Positions 53,831 to 61,690 of a stretch of DNA of 64,000 nt are shown piece by piece. The position numbers and the translations under genes were made by a program. Positions within the stretch are counted from its first letter, which is position 1. Each line of letters starts with the position of its first letter. Below the pieces are notes generated by a model. The model did no database searches and was not told where the DNA came from. It worked only from the letters and a program-made list of their open reading frames with translations. The stretch spans positions 153,369-217,368 of the forward strand of contig NZ_JBEXMJ010000012.1 of assembly GCF_040610475.1 (NCBI RefSeq), in the 5' to 3' direction. This DNA is from Actinopolymorpha sp. NPDC004070. Lineage in GTDB: Bacteria > Actinomycetota > Actinomycetes > Propionibacteriales > Actinopolymorphaceae.

Positions 53831-54086
53831 CCAGACCACCGCCTTCCCTGCGGCCCGCCGCCGAACTGGTCGTTTGTGAGGAGCCACCGACTGGCGTACG
53901 CGAGGGCGAGACGCGCACGAGCGAGCGTCGCTTTCCGTACTCGCACCGTGATACCGCCGAGGGACAACGAGCAGGCTGGCAAACAGATCGTCTCATTCGT
54001 CTCTGTTCGCGGCGCCGTAACCGGCCTCAGCCTGCGCCGGCGGCCGGGAGTCTGGGCGAAGGGTCGTGGACGGCTAGGGACCGGGC
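53831..54086. other. Region without supported gene
   Basis: No recognisable gene; the open frame crossing it is the non-coding 5' extension of the nucleotidyltransferase frame. Confidence 0.4.
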
Positions 54087-54180
54087 TGCTGGTCTCAGTC
54101 GCAACGGCTCCCGACAGGCACCTGCTGGAGGCCAGGCAAACCGCTGAGCAGCGGGAATGTTGTGGGCGGAAGCGGACGGT
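54087..54180 (+). repeat. Mosaic repeat, copy 5 (degenerate)
   Basis: CTGCTGGTCTCAGTC, GGCTCCCGACAGGCACCTG and CCGCTGAGCAGCGGGAATG match the hairpin block, and GTGGGCGGAAGCGGACGGTC is a worn form of the tRNA-like block. The right-hand blocks are missing. Confidence 0.5.
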
Positions 54181-54361
54181 CGGCAGCAATGACGCGCCGT
54201 CCCTCGATCATGTGCGGGCGGGTTCGGCTGCGGGGCGCGTGCCCGAGCAGTACCACGCCGGATTCCTGGCCCATGGACTGGATCTGGACTTCGCATCTAC
54301 CGACAAAGGCGATCGCGATATCCGGTGGCTCGCTGCTGCGGCTCCTGGTGGGATGTCCAGC

Positions 54362-55231
54362 ATGGGTGAGCAGCGGCAGGTGAGCAGTGGAAGCCGAATG
54401 CGTCGCGCGGCTGCGGAGCCGTTGCTTCGCTCCTACGCGGCGCATCCTGAGGTCGATGCGGTGATTCTCAGCGGTTCGACCGCACGGGGTCAGGCCGATC
54501 GCTGGTCGGATGTCGAGATCGGCGTCTTCTGGTCGCAGCCACCCTCGGAAGGCCGGCGTCGGGAGTTGGCGCACCTCGCGCGAGGTTGCCGCCTGTTCGA
54601 CTACTACGACTCTGAGCGGTGCTGGGCGGATGACCTGGATCTGGAGCCCGCGGGCCTGCTGGGTGAAGTGGTACACATGCTCACCTCCGACGCCGAGACA
54701 TTCGTCCAGGACGTCACGGCTCGGTTCGATCCCGACCCGATGAAACGCAACGTCGTGGCCGGGATCGTCGACGGGATCGCCGTCGACGGCGCGCCGGTGA
54801 TCGAGCGGTGGCGACGACTGGCCACGCCCTATCCGCGGGAGCTGGCGGTCGCGGTCGTGGGTGCCACGGGCATGATCGACCATTTCACCCGCTGGGAAGT
54901 GGCCCACGAGCGCGGCAATTCGATGCAGTTGGCGCACCTGTTGAGCACGGCAGCGAAGCAACTGCTGGACATGCTCATGGCCCTCAACGGTGTTTACGGC
55001 CCGAAGCCGGAGAAATGGCAGGCCCACATCACCACGAACCTGAAGGTCGCGCCGGCGGATCTGCCTACTCGACTGAGCTCGGTGTTCACCGACAAGCCAC
55101 CTCAGGCCGCCGCTACGCTCGCATCGCTCGTCGAGGAAACCTACGACCTGGTCGAGTCCGAGCTCCCCGAGGTCGACGTCCAGCGTTTCCGTCAGGTATT
55201 TCGGTACGCTCGGCCACCGCTGGAGACCTGA
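54362..55231 (+). CDS. Nucleotidyltransferase-domain protein
   Basis: 289 aa. VDAVILSGSTARGQADRWSDVEIGVFW is the Pol-beta-type nucleotidyltransferase loop (GSxARG, then S-D-x-E where DxD is usual). A helical C-terminal half (LLSTAAKQLLDMLMALNGVYGPKPEKWQAHITT) is like aminoglycoside or tRNA-type transferase accessory domains. ATG 54362 is preferred; the open frame upstream is not coding. Substrate unknown. Confidence 0.75.
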   Translation: MGEQRQVSSGSRMRRAAAEPLLRSYAAHPEVDAVILSGSTARGQADRWSDVEIGVFWSQPPSEGRRRELAHLARGCRLFDYYDSERCWADDLDLEPAGLLGEVVHMLTSDAETFVQDVTARFDPDPMKRNVVAGIVDGIAVDGAPVIERWRRLATPYPRELAVAVVGATGMIDHFTRWEVAHERGNSMQLAHLLSTAAKQLLDMLMALNGVYGPKPEKWQAHITTNLKVAPADLPTRLSSVFTDKPPQAAATLASLVEETYDLVESELPEVDVQRFRQVFRYARPPLET

Positions 55232-55263
55232 TTGCTCTGCCGGCGTCGGAGAACGCAGGCGAA

Positions 55264-55284
55264 GGAGACCAAGTCTGAGACCAC
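55264..55284 (+). repeat. GAGACC dyad motif, isolated copy
   Basis: GGAGACCAAGTCTGAGACCA is a near copy of the 20-base motif closing the mosaic repeat, lying 33 bases after the nucleotidyltransferase stop with none of the other blocks. Confidence 0.5.
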
Positions 55285-55343
55285 CTGGGCGGGATGGCCG
55301 AACTGAGGTCGTCTATAGAACGCCCGCGGGCACGCTGTTCACC

Positions 55344-55596
55344 GATGGGCTGCAAACCGGCCCAGACAGCTGAGAGCCTCTGAAGGCCGCTCCGACGTCC
55401 GCTTTCGAAGCGGAGCCTCGCAGGCCGGGGAATGCGGTGGGCAGGGGCGGGGTCGAACCGCCGACCTTCCGCCTTTCAGGGCCACGGACCCACGTTCACC
55501 ACCCACCGCCGCAGTACGTCTGCGCAGGTCAGCGCCATCCACCGTCCTCGCCGAATGGCCACGAACGTAGGCGAATGAGACCACGTCTGAGACCAC
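55344..55596 (+). repeat. Mosaic repeat, copy 6
   Basis: GATGGGCTGCAAACCGG, GTCCGCTTTCGAAGCGGAGC, GGGGAATGCGGTGGGCAGGG, the longest tRNA-like fragment, AGGGCCACGGACCCACGTTC, TACGTCTGCGCAGGTCAGCG, CGAACGTAGGCGAA and GAGACCACGTCTGAGACCAC. Direct counterpart of 51544-51886, lacking its 110-base hairpin insert. Confidence 0.7.
55436..55480 (-). tRNA. tRNA 3' half fragment, most like tRNA-Phe (partial)
   Basis: Antisense it reads CTGAAAGGCGGAAGGTCGGC, then GGTTCGACCCCGCC and CCTGCCCACC: 3' side of the anticodon arm, variable loop, T-arm and acceptor. It is close to actinobacterial tRNA-Phe(GAA) but without the 5' half and with acceptor changes. An attachment-site remnant rather than a gene. Confidence 0.6.
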
Positions 55597-55691
55597 GCCA
55601 GAGACGCGCGCGCCGGGCATGCTCCGGTCCCGGGCGCCCCGGCCGAAGACACGGAGAAGGGCACCGCCGTATCTGTGCCCATGGCGGTCGG

Positions 55692-55772
55692 GGCCGCGTA
55701 TGCCAGGATCTGCGCCACGACAGCGCGTCGGGGCTCGCTGTTGTTGTGGAGCTCATTGGACGTAACTGCCAA
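55692..55772 (-). pseudogene. Fragment of the nuclease-like gene (upstream half)
   Basis: Minus-strand frame NELHNNSEPRRAVVAQILAYAA, after which it becomes unrelated. Its last 26 bases (55692-55717) are identical to 35609-35634, where the same protein continues as TLHRMSVEQLE. Together they make a PD-(D/E)XK-type protein piece. Confidence 0.5.
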
Positions 55773-55889
55773 AACGAGGCTCGGGCGGCTTAAGCAGCAC
55801 GTTCATGCCACGCATCCTTCTGCTTGTCTCACGCGTCAACCCTGACGCGAGGGACCGTTGCACCCGAGAGTCCGCGCGGTGCTGAGTTA

Positions 55890-56243
55890 CTAAAAGCCGT
55901 GGTAGCCGAGGTGCACGGCCAGGGCGGCGGACTCGGTGGCGAAGAAGACCGCCCAGCCGACGAGCTTCCGGGAGCCCACCCGCCGGTGGGCGATGAGCGC
56001 GCCGATGAAGTACAGCTCCAGACCAACTGCGGCGAGCAGCCCCACCAGTGGCACCGCGAACCCGGCCACCAGGCCCACGGCTCCGGCCGCCAGCAGGCTG
56101 CCCAACTTCGGTCCCCACGAGAGCGGCAGCCGTTTCATCGCCATTTGCGCCTTGGGGTAGTCGTGGCCGATCAGGTAGGTGACGGCGGCGCTGCCGGTGA
56201 AGACGGCGGCCAGGATGGTCACCGTGACGTAGGCGATGAACAT
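55890..56243 (-). CDS. DoxX-family membrane protein
   Basis: 117 aa with four membrane helices. VTILAAVFTGSAAVTYLIGHDYPKAQMAMKRL and GPKLGSLLAAGAVGLVAGFAVPLVGLLAAVGLELYFIGALIAHRR are typical of DoxX-like small proteins. AGGGAG lies 4 bases before the ATG. Downstream of the SRPBCC gene on the same strand. Role unknown. Confidence 0.82.
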   Translation of the reverse strand: MFIAYVTVTILAAVFTGSAAVTYLIGHDYPKAQMAMKRLPLSWGPKLGSLLAAGAVGLVAGFAVPLVGLLAAVGLELYFIGALIAHRRVGSRKLVGWAVFFATESAALAVHLGYHGF

Positions 56244-56388
56244 GGTCTCCCTTTCCGGGGACTAGGAGTTATCTGAGACGGCGTCTTCGCAGGTCGCGAC
56301 GGCAGCGCCGTCGCACTCCGGGTGTCCGCTGAGGGGGACCCCACACCGTCGGCGGCGCGATCCCATATCCGTTGGATTTTCTCCAGTA

Positions 56389-56883
56389 CTACTGGCGCTC
56401 CTGCGCACGCGCGGAGGCTCGCCTCGCCATTCGGTGGATCACCCTGGAGCCCGGGGAAGCACCGAGGGCGTGTGACAACGGGTGGAGGAGGCGGGCGCCG
56501 GGTACGCGGAGCGTACCCATGAACGCGAACCTTGTCCGGTCCGCCTCGGCCGCGGCCGCCATTCCTCCCAGCAGGAACCGGCTCTGCATCCAGCACCATC
56601 CCGGCCGGAGCACGACATCGAACCGGGCTCGCTGCCCGAAGCGTCCTCGTGCCAAGGCCTCCAGCCGTTCTCCGTCCGCCCGGGTGATTCGCATGGTGCG
56701 GACGTCGGTGAGCAGCCGCGGGAATTCGTTTTCGAGGTCGGCGGCGACCGCCCAGACCTCGTCGAAGGACAGGGGTAGGACGTCTTCGGCGTACACCGCG
56801 CCGGGGATGACCGCTGCCATGACGCGTAGGCGGCGTACGGGGTCGAGGTCGGCCTCGGGCCAGATCGTGTCGGTCATCTCCAT
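56389..56883 (-). CDS. SRPBCC-like protein of the sigma operon
   Basis: 164 aa. AEDVLPLSFDEVWAVAADLENEFPRLLTDVRTMRITRADGERLEALARGRFGQRARFDVVLRPGWCWMQSR reads as a START/SRPBCC fold. Its ATG overlaps the stop of the sigma gene (ATGGAGATGA), so the two are coupled. Ligand unknown. Confidence 0.75.
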   Translation of the reverse strand: MEMTDTIWPEADLDPVRRLRVMAAVIPGAVYAEDVLPLSFDEVWAVAADLENEFPRLLTDVRTMRITRADGERLEALARGRFGQRARFDVVLRPGWCWMQSRFLLGGMAAAAEADRTRFAFMGTLRVPGARLLHPLSHALGASPGSRVIHRMARRASARAQERQ

Positions 56884-57352
56884 GCCTTCCGGAAGCTGAG
56901 CCGCGCCCTGTCGATATCTCCAGCAGTTCGCCCACGGCCCGTTCGCCGTGACCCTCCAGATCACGAAGTACGAGGACCGCGCGGTGCTCTGGTGACAGTC
57001 GGCACAGGACATCGCGGACGTCGGCGGCCAGGAGGGGATCGCCGGGCTGTGGCACGTCGTCCAGGTCAGTGGCGCGGGTGTGCTGCGAGCGTCGCGCCAT
57101 CCGTATCGCCTCGCGAATCGCGATCGACCGTGCCCACCCGAAGACCGCTGCGGGATCGCGCAGCCCCCGGATGCCACGAAGGATCGCGATGAGCGCTTCT
57201 TGTGCGGCGTCGGGCCCGTCATCCAGCGCGATCGGGCCGCAGATCCGGCCGACGTAGGGGGCCAGCAGGTCGAGCAGATCGTGCATGGCCATGCCGTCGC
57301 CCCGCTGGGCGGCCCGGACCAGAGCGGCGGCATGCTCGGAGTCGCCGTTCAC
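56874..57352 (-). pseudogene. ECF sigma factor with deletion in region 4
   Basis: Region 2 (AAQEALIAILRGIRGLRDPAAVFGWARSIAIREAIR) and the first part of region 4 (LSPEHRAVLVLRDLEGHGERAVGELLEISTG) are intact. There the expected TVKSRLH is missing and the frame shifts; RARLSFRKAWR and a stop appear in another frame at 56874-56907. The recognition helix is lost. The GTG start overlaps the hydrolase stop (GTGA). Could be inactivation or a sequence error. Confidence 0.75.
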
Positions 57353-58221
57353 CCGACCGGTTCCTGCGCGTGCGCGAATCCGGCGGACAGCGACCTGATC
57401 GCGTCCGCGACGAGGCCGGGCTGCTCATCGGCGAGGTAGTGGCCGCCCGGAACGACCCGAACAACCAGATCGGTGGCGTGCCGTTCGCCTCCTGCCAGTG
57501 CCTCGGGCGACATGGCGAAGTCGTCTGTGCCGAAGAGGAGTGTCGTCGGCACGGTCAGCCGGAGCGCCCGGTGGTGGCCGATGAGGAGCCGTGGGATGTC
57601 CCGCAAGACGTACTGCCAGTGCAGCGCCCGGCCCGCATGGGCCCGCGCCCGCGGTCGTACGGACTCAGTGAACTCGTCGAGGTCGGCACGTCGCCACACA
57701 TCCGGGTTGGTCACTCCTCTGCGAAGGATGTACCTGGTGAACGCGGGCCAGTGTCGCAGCAGCGCGCCGCCGATCACCGGATACTCCCACGGGATCGTGT
57801 ACCACTGCCGCCACGCGTGCCGAATGAGGCGCCGATGCTCCGGCCACGGATGGATCATGCTGAGCGCGAGGAAGCTGTCGAAGCGTTCGGGTGCCCGGAT
57901 ACAGGCCATGAAGCCGACCCACGCCCCCCACTCATGGCCGACCAGAAGCACTCGGTCCAGCCCCAGCGCATCCATCAGCGCCAGCACGTCGTCTGCTCGG
58001 GTGCCGGTGTCATAGCCCCGGTATGGGGCGTCGGACCATCCGAAACCCCGGAAGTCGGGCATGATCAGCCGGTGACGGCCGGCCAGCAGCGGGACCACGC
58101 GGCGCCACGCGTACCAGTGCTGCGGGAACCCATGGAGGAACAGAACCGGCGTTCCCTCCGCAGGACCCGCTTCGGCCACGTGGAAGCGCACCCCGCCCGC
58201 TTCGACAAACCGGTGCTCCAC
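57349..58221 (-). CDS. Alpha/beta hydrolase, 5' end abutting IS21
   Basis: LFLHGFPQHWYAWRRVVPLLAGRHRLIMPDFRGFGWSDAP and VLLVGHEWGAWVGFMACI are the oxyanion region and nucleophile elbow (Asp or Glu at GHEWG would be the epoxide-hydrolase-type order), with the final His in GGHYLADEQP. The frame runs upstream into the IS21 end, so the native start may be lost; GTG 58221 is the first plausible start. First gene of the sigma/SRPBCC operon. Confidence 0.75.
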   Translation of the reverse strand: MEHRFVEAGGVRFHVAEAGPAEGTPVLFLHGFPQHWYAWRRVVPLLAGRHRLIMPDFRGFGWSDAPYRGYDTGTRADDVLALMDALGLDRVLLVGHEWGAWVGFMACIRAPERFDSFLALSMIHPWPEHRRLIRHAWRQWYTIPWEYPVIGGALLRHWPAFTRYILRRGVTNPDVWRRADLDEFTESVRPRARAHAGRALHWQYVLRDIPRLLIGHHRALRLTVPTTLLFGTDDFAMSPEALAGGERHATDLVVRVVPGGHYLADEQPGLVADAIRSLSAGFAHAQEPVG

Positions 58222-58304
58222 TCCATGTGGCAGCCGGAGTCCAGGAGGGAAGTAGCCGGCGGCGCCACGTCCGGACGAGATTGCCGCCGTTGTCGCCGCC
58301 TCCT

Positions 58305-58345
58305 GAAGACTGACCCCGTGGGGTTCTCCGAAAGTTGACCCCCTC
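58305..58345 (+). repeat. IS21 left inverted repeat
   Basis: GAAGACTGACCCCGTGGGGT ... AGTTGACCCCCTC; pairs with the right end at 60437-60477. Confidence 0.85.
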
Positions 58346-58359
58346 CTGAGTCTTGGAGG

Positions 58360-59619
58360 GTGTTGAAAGTGGAGGACTGGGCGGAGATTCGCCGGTTGCA
58401 TCGGGGCGAGGGTGTGCCGATCAAGGAGATCGCTCGGCGGTTGGGGGTGGCTCGGAACACGGTGCGGTCGGCGTTGGCGTCGGATCGGCCGCCGAAGTAT
58501 GAGCGGGCCCCGCGGGGGTCGGTGGCTGATGCCTTCGAGCCGCAGATCCGGGCTTTGCTGGTGGAGTGGCCGCGGATGCCGGCGCCGGTGGTCGCGTCTC
58601 GGATCGGGTGGCCGTACTCGTTGTCGCCGTTGAAGAAGCGGCTGGCGGCGATCCGGCCGGAGTATGTGGGGATCGACCCGGTGGACCGGGTCACCTACGA
58701 GCCGGGGCAGCTGACCCAGTGCGATCTGTGGTTTCCCGAGCCGAGGATCCCGGTCGCGGCCGGGCAGGAGCGGGTGTTGCCGGTGCTGGTGATGACGTTG
58801 ACGTTCTCCCGGTTCCTGACCGCGACGATGATCCCGTCCCGGCAGGCCGGGGACATCCTGGCGGGGATGTGGACGCTGATCGCCGGGCTCGGCCGGGTGA
58901 CCCGGGCGTTGTTGTGGGATCGGGAGTCCGCGATCGGTGGGACCGGACGGGTCAGCGTGCCGGCGGCGGCGTTCGCGGGCACCCTGGCCACCCAGATCAG
59001 GCTGGCCCCGCCGCGGGACCCGGAGTTCAAAGGGATGGTCGAACGGAACAACCAGTACCTGGAGACCTCGTTCCTGCCCGGGCGCAGGTTCACCTCACCG
59101 GCCGACTTCAACACCCAGCTGGGCGAGTGGCTGGTCCAGGCCAACGCTCGCACGGTCCGCTCGATCGCCGGCCGCCCGGTCGACCTGCTCGAGACCGACT
59201 ACCGGTCGATGCTGGCGTTGCCGCCGGTCGACCCGCCGACCGGACTGGCCCTGCGGGTGCGGCTGGGCCGGGACTACTACGTGCGGGTCGACACCTGCGA
59301 CTACTCCGTCGACCCGCGTGTGATCGGCAGGTTCGTCGACGTCACCGCGTCTGCGGAGCAGGTGACGGTGGCCTGTGAGGGGCAGGTGGTGGCCTGTCAC
59401 GCCCGGTCGTGGGCCAAGCAGGCAGTGGTCACCGACCCCGCTCACGCCGCGACCGCAGCGCAGATGCGCCAGGTCCTCGCCCAGGACCGGCAACAACGTG
59501 CGGCGGCGACCCGCCACCACACCGACGGTCACACCGTCATGCTGCGGGCGCTGCCGGACTACGACGCCCTGTTCGGCGTCGATTTCACCAACCCAGCAAC
59601 GAAAGTGAGCAACACGTGA
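58360..59619 (+). CDS. istA: IS21 transposase IstA
   Basis: 419 aa DDE transposase. HTH at residues 8-40 (WAEIRRLHRGEGVPIKEIARRLGVARNTVRSAL); catalytic residues in QCDLWF (D), LLWDRES (D) and KGMVERNNQY (E). TTG start. The C-terminus carries the Mu-like DNA-binding domain. Full length, no stop inside, so the element may be active. Confidence 0.9.
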   Translation: MLKVEDWAEIRRLHRGEGVPIKEIARRLGVARNTVRSALASDRPPKYERAPRGSVADAFEPQIRALLVEWPRMPAPVVASRIGWPYSLSPLKKRLAAIRPEYVGIDPVDRVTYEPGQLTQCDLWFPEPRIPVAAGQERVLPVLVMTLTFSRFLTATMIPSRQAGDILAGMWTLIAGLGRVTRALLWDRESAIGGTGRVSVPAAAFAGTLATQIRLAPPRDPEFKGMVERNNQYLETSFLPGRRFTSPADFNTQLGEWLVQANARTVRSIAGRPVDLLETDYRSMLALPPVDPPTGLALRVRLGRDYYVRVDTCDYSVDPRVIGRFVDVTASAEQVTVACEGQVVACHARSWAKQAVVTDPAHAATAAQMRQVLAQDRQQRAAATRHHTDGHTVMLRALPDYDALFGVDFTNPATKVSNT

Positions 59620-59671
59620 GCACCACTGCGTCTCTGCGCCTGTCTGCCGCGCCGGCAGAGGGTTGCCATCG

Positions 59672-60427
59672 ATGATCGCCTACCTGACCCGGGTCTTGAA
59701 GACCCCGACGATCGGCGCGTTCTGGGAAGAACTCGCCGCCCAGGCCCGCGATGAGAACTGGTCACACGAGGAGTACCTGGCCGCCCTGTTGCAGCGTCAG
59801 GTCGCCGACCGGGAGTCCAAGGGCTCCATCATGCGGATCCGCACCGCCCACTTCCCGGCCGTGAAGACCCTGGAGGACTTCAACCTCGACCACCTGCCCT
59901 CGCTGCGCCGGGACCTGCTCGCCCACCTGGCTACCGGCACCTTCGTCGCCAAGGCCGAGAACGTGATCCTGCTCGGGCCGCCCGGCATCGGCAAGACCCA
60001 CCTGGCGATCGGGCTCGGGGTCAAGGCCGCCCACGCCGGCTACTCCGTCCTGTTCGACACCGCCAGCAACTGGATCACCCGGCTCGCCGCTGCCCACCAC
60101 GCCGGGCGGCTGGAGGCGGAGCTGAAGAAGATCCGCCGCTACAAGCTGATCATCATCGACGAAGTTGGCTACATCCCCTTCGACCAGGACGCGGCGAACT
60201 TGTTCTTCCAGCTCATCGCCTCACGCTACGAACAAGGCTCGGTCATGGTCACTTCGAACCTGCCGTTCGGCCGCTGGGGCGAAACGTTCTCCGACGACGT
60301 CGTCGCCGCAGCCATGATCGACCGGCTCGTCCACCACGCCGAAGTCCTCACCCTCACCGGCGACTCCTACCGCACCCGCCAACGCCGCGAGCTCCTCGCC
60401 AAAGAGAACCGCACCAACCGCCGCTGA
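59672..60427 (+). CDS. istB: IS21 helper ATPase IstB
   Basis: 251 aa AAA+ ATPase. Walker A LLGPPGIGKTHLAIGLG, Walker B LIIIDEVGYIP, sensor text MVTSNLPFGRWGETF. ATG 59672 preferred over TTG 59663. Directs target selection by IstA. Intact. Confidence 0.9.
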   Translation: MIAYLTRVLKTPTIGAFWEELAAQARDENWSHEEYLAALLQRQVADRESKGSIMRIRTAHFPAVKTLEDFNLDHLPSLRRDLLAHLATGTFVAKAENVILLGPPGIGKTHLAIGLGVKAAHAGYSVLFDTASNWITRLAAAHHAGRLEAELKKIRRYKLIIIDEVGYIPFDQDAANLFFQLIASRYEQGSVMVTSNLPFGRWGETFSDDVVAAAMIDRLVHHAEVLTLTGDSYRTRQRRELLAKENRTNRR

Positions 60428-60436
60428 ACCAACCGC

Positions 60437-60477
60437 GAGGGGGTCAAATTTCCCGAACCCGCACGGGGTCAGTCTTC
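60437..60477 (-). repeat. IS21 right inverted repeat
   Basis: Inverted copy of the left end; ends CAGTCTTC at 60477. Confidence 0.85.
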
Positions 60478-60502
60478 GCGAAGCGTTGACAGCGCGAGCG
60501 GC

Positions 60503-61213
60503 TCAGGCCTGTTGGTCGCGAGGGTGCGGGTCGGCGTCGTGGTCGCGCTGCTGGTGGGCGGTCTTGCTGCGCTGGTCGGCGGCCCGGTCACGTTCGTCGG
60601 CCAGGCGGTGGCGCTCCTCGGCGATTCGTTCGCGTTCGTCGGCGGCGCGCTCGCGTTCCTCGTTCTCGCGGTCGCGGTCATCGGCGGCCTGGTCGTGTTC
60701 GTCGGCGAGCTGGTCGCGTCTGTCTGCCATGTGCTCACGTCTGTCGGCGTCGCGTTCGCGTTCGTCGGCGATTCGTTCGCGTTCGTCGGCGAGCCGGTCG
60801 CGTTCGTCAGCGATTCGTTCGCGTTGGTCGGCGGCTTGGTCGCGTTGGTCGGCGAGCTGGTCGCGTTCGTCGGCGGCGCGCATCCGTTCGTTGGCTTGGA
60901 TGAATCGCAGTTCCTCGAGTCGGCGACGGGCGTCGGATGCGACACTGCGAAAGTGTGCTGCCCGGCTTCGGTCCTTGGCGGAACGTTCGCGTTGGTCGGC
61001 GGCGTGTGCTCGTTCTTCGGCTTCGCGCCGGCGTCGCACAGCGTCTTCGCTCGCGTGTGCCGCCAGGAGCTTGCTTCTCTCCGATGCCCCTTTGCGCAGT
61101 CGAGCGGCGAGCGCGCGTGTTTCTGCGGCCCGCTGACGAAAGGTCAAGGCGGTTCGCTGCGGTCGGGACATTTGGTCCGGTTCGTACTGCCGCCCGTCGT
61201 CCCCGATAGGCAT
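60503..61213 (-). CDS. Heptad-repeat coiled-coil protein
   Basis: 236 aa (start uncertain: MPIG at 61213 or MSRP at 61171). The middle is helical (QRAAETRALAARLRKGASERSKLLAAHASEDAVRRRREAEERAHAADQRE) and from about residue 120 there is a near-perfect seven-residue repeat of the form ADERERI, ADQRDQA, ADRREHM and so on, about 18 copies. No membrane segment or known domain. Likely a long charged coiled coil; partner unknown. At the DNA level it is a 21-base repeat. Confidence 0.7.
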   Translation of the reverse strand: MPIGDDGRQYEPDQMSRPQRTALTFRQRAAETRALAARLRKGASERSKLLAAHASEDAVRRRREAEERAHAADQRERSAKDRSRAAHFRSVASDARRRLEELRFIQANERMRAADERDQLADQRDQAADQRERIADERDRLADERERIADERERDADRREHMADRRDQLADEHDQAADDRDRENEERERAADERERIAEERHRLADERDRAADQRSKTAHQQRDHDADPHPRDQQA

Positions 61214-61690
61214 GCCGTCGAGCTTACGCGGCCACAGAGAACACAGCGTGCTGGCAACCGTCCTCCGGGCCCGGCGCGGTGGGCAGCTTGCAGGGAGTCC
61301 ACCGTCTGTGGATCGAAACCAGGACCCGCGGATTTGATCAAGACGGTTGTCCCTGGTGTCCGTCGTCTTGCGAATCTGGCGGTGACCTGGGAGTTCGGCG
61401 GTCTCGTCATGATCATAGGTTGCCGTCAGCGTTGGCCCTGTCGCGTCCAATGGCGTGGGTTAGGTGTGGTGCCACAAGGGTCTCCCCACCTCCTCCTACG
61501 TCGAACAAGTGTGCGAGTCGAGGCGTATGCTGCTGCTCGGGCGGGAGGGCCGGCACCGACACTGGGCAGGGGATCGGCCGTATGGCCCTCCCCGCCCACC
61601 AACGGGCTATGGAATCGGTGCAGAAGTATCATTCCTCTCCACGACCGAGACCTCGCCGGACCCCGGGACCGGGCTATCGCCCAGTTCCTT
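61214..61690. other. Region without supported gene
   Basis: Contains one copy of a 22-base sequence (61269-61290) also present at 63201-63222. No gene is assigned. Confidence 0.4.

Larger units (their letters stand above)
58305..60477 (+). mobile_element. Complete IS21-family insertion sequence
   Basis: Bounded by 41-base inverted repeats: left 58305-58345 starts GAAGACTGACCCCGTGGGG, right 60437-60477 starts (inward) GAAGACTGACCCCGTGCGG, both ending TTGACCCCCTC. It contains istA and istB in order. No matching target duplication is visible on the flanks (CCGCCTCCT and GCGAAGCG). Confidence 0.85.

Noticed and set aside
53540..54361. N-terminal extension of the nucleotidyltransferase frame
   Set aside because: Unrelated basic text crossing another gene's antisense and a mosaic repeat; the ATG at 54362 gives the normal domain start.
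58297..60485. Target-site duplication of the IS21 element
   Set aside because: Flanks CCGCCTCCT and GCGAAGCG share no 4-8 base direct repeat.
60560..60900. Regularly spaced repeat resembling a CRISPR array
   Set aside because: The 21-base periodicity encodes heptads (ADERERI) in one open frame; there are no unique spacers and no cas genes.
60512..61690. 5' part of a 497-codon plus-strand frame
   Set aside because: Val/Gly/Ala-rich text antisense to the heptad protein; only the last 104 codons look like a gene.
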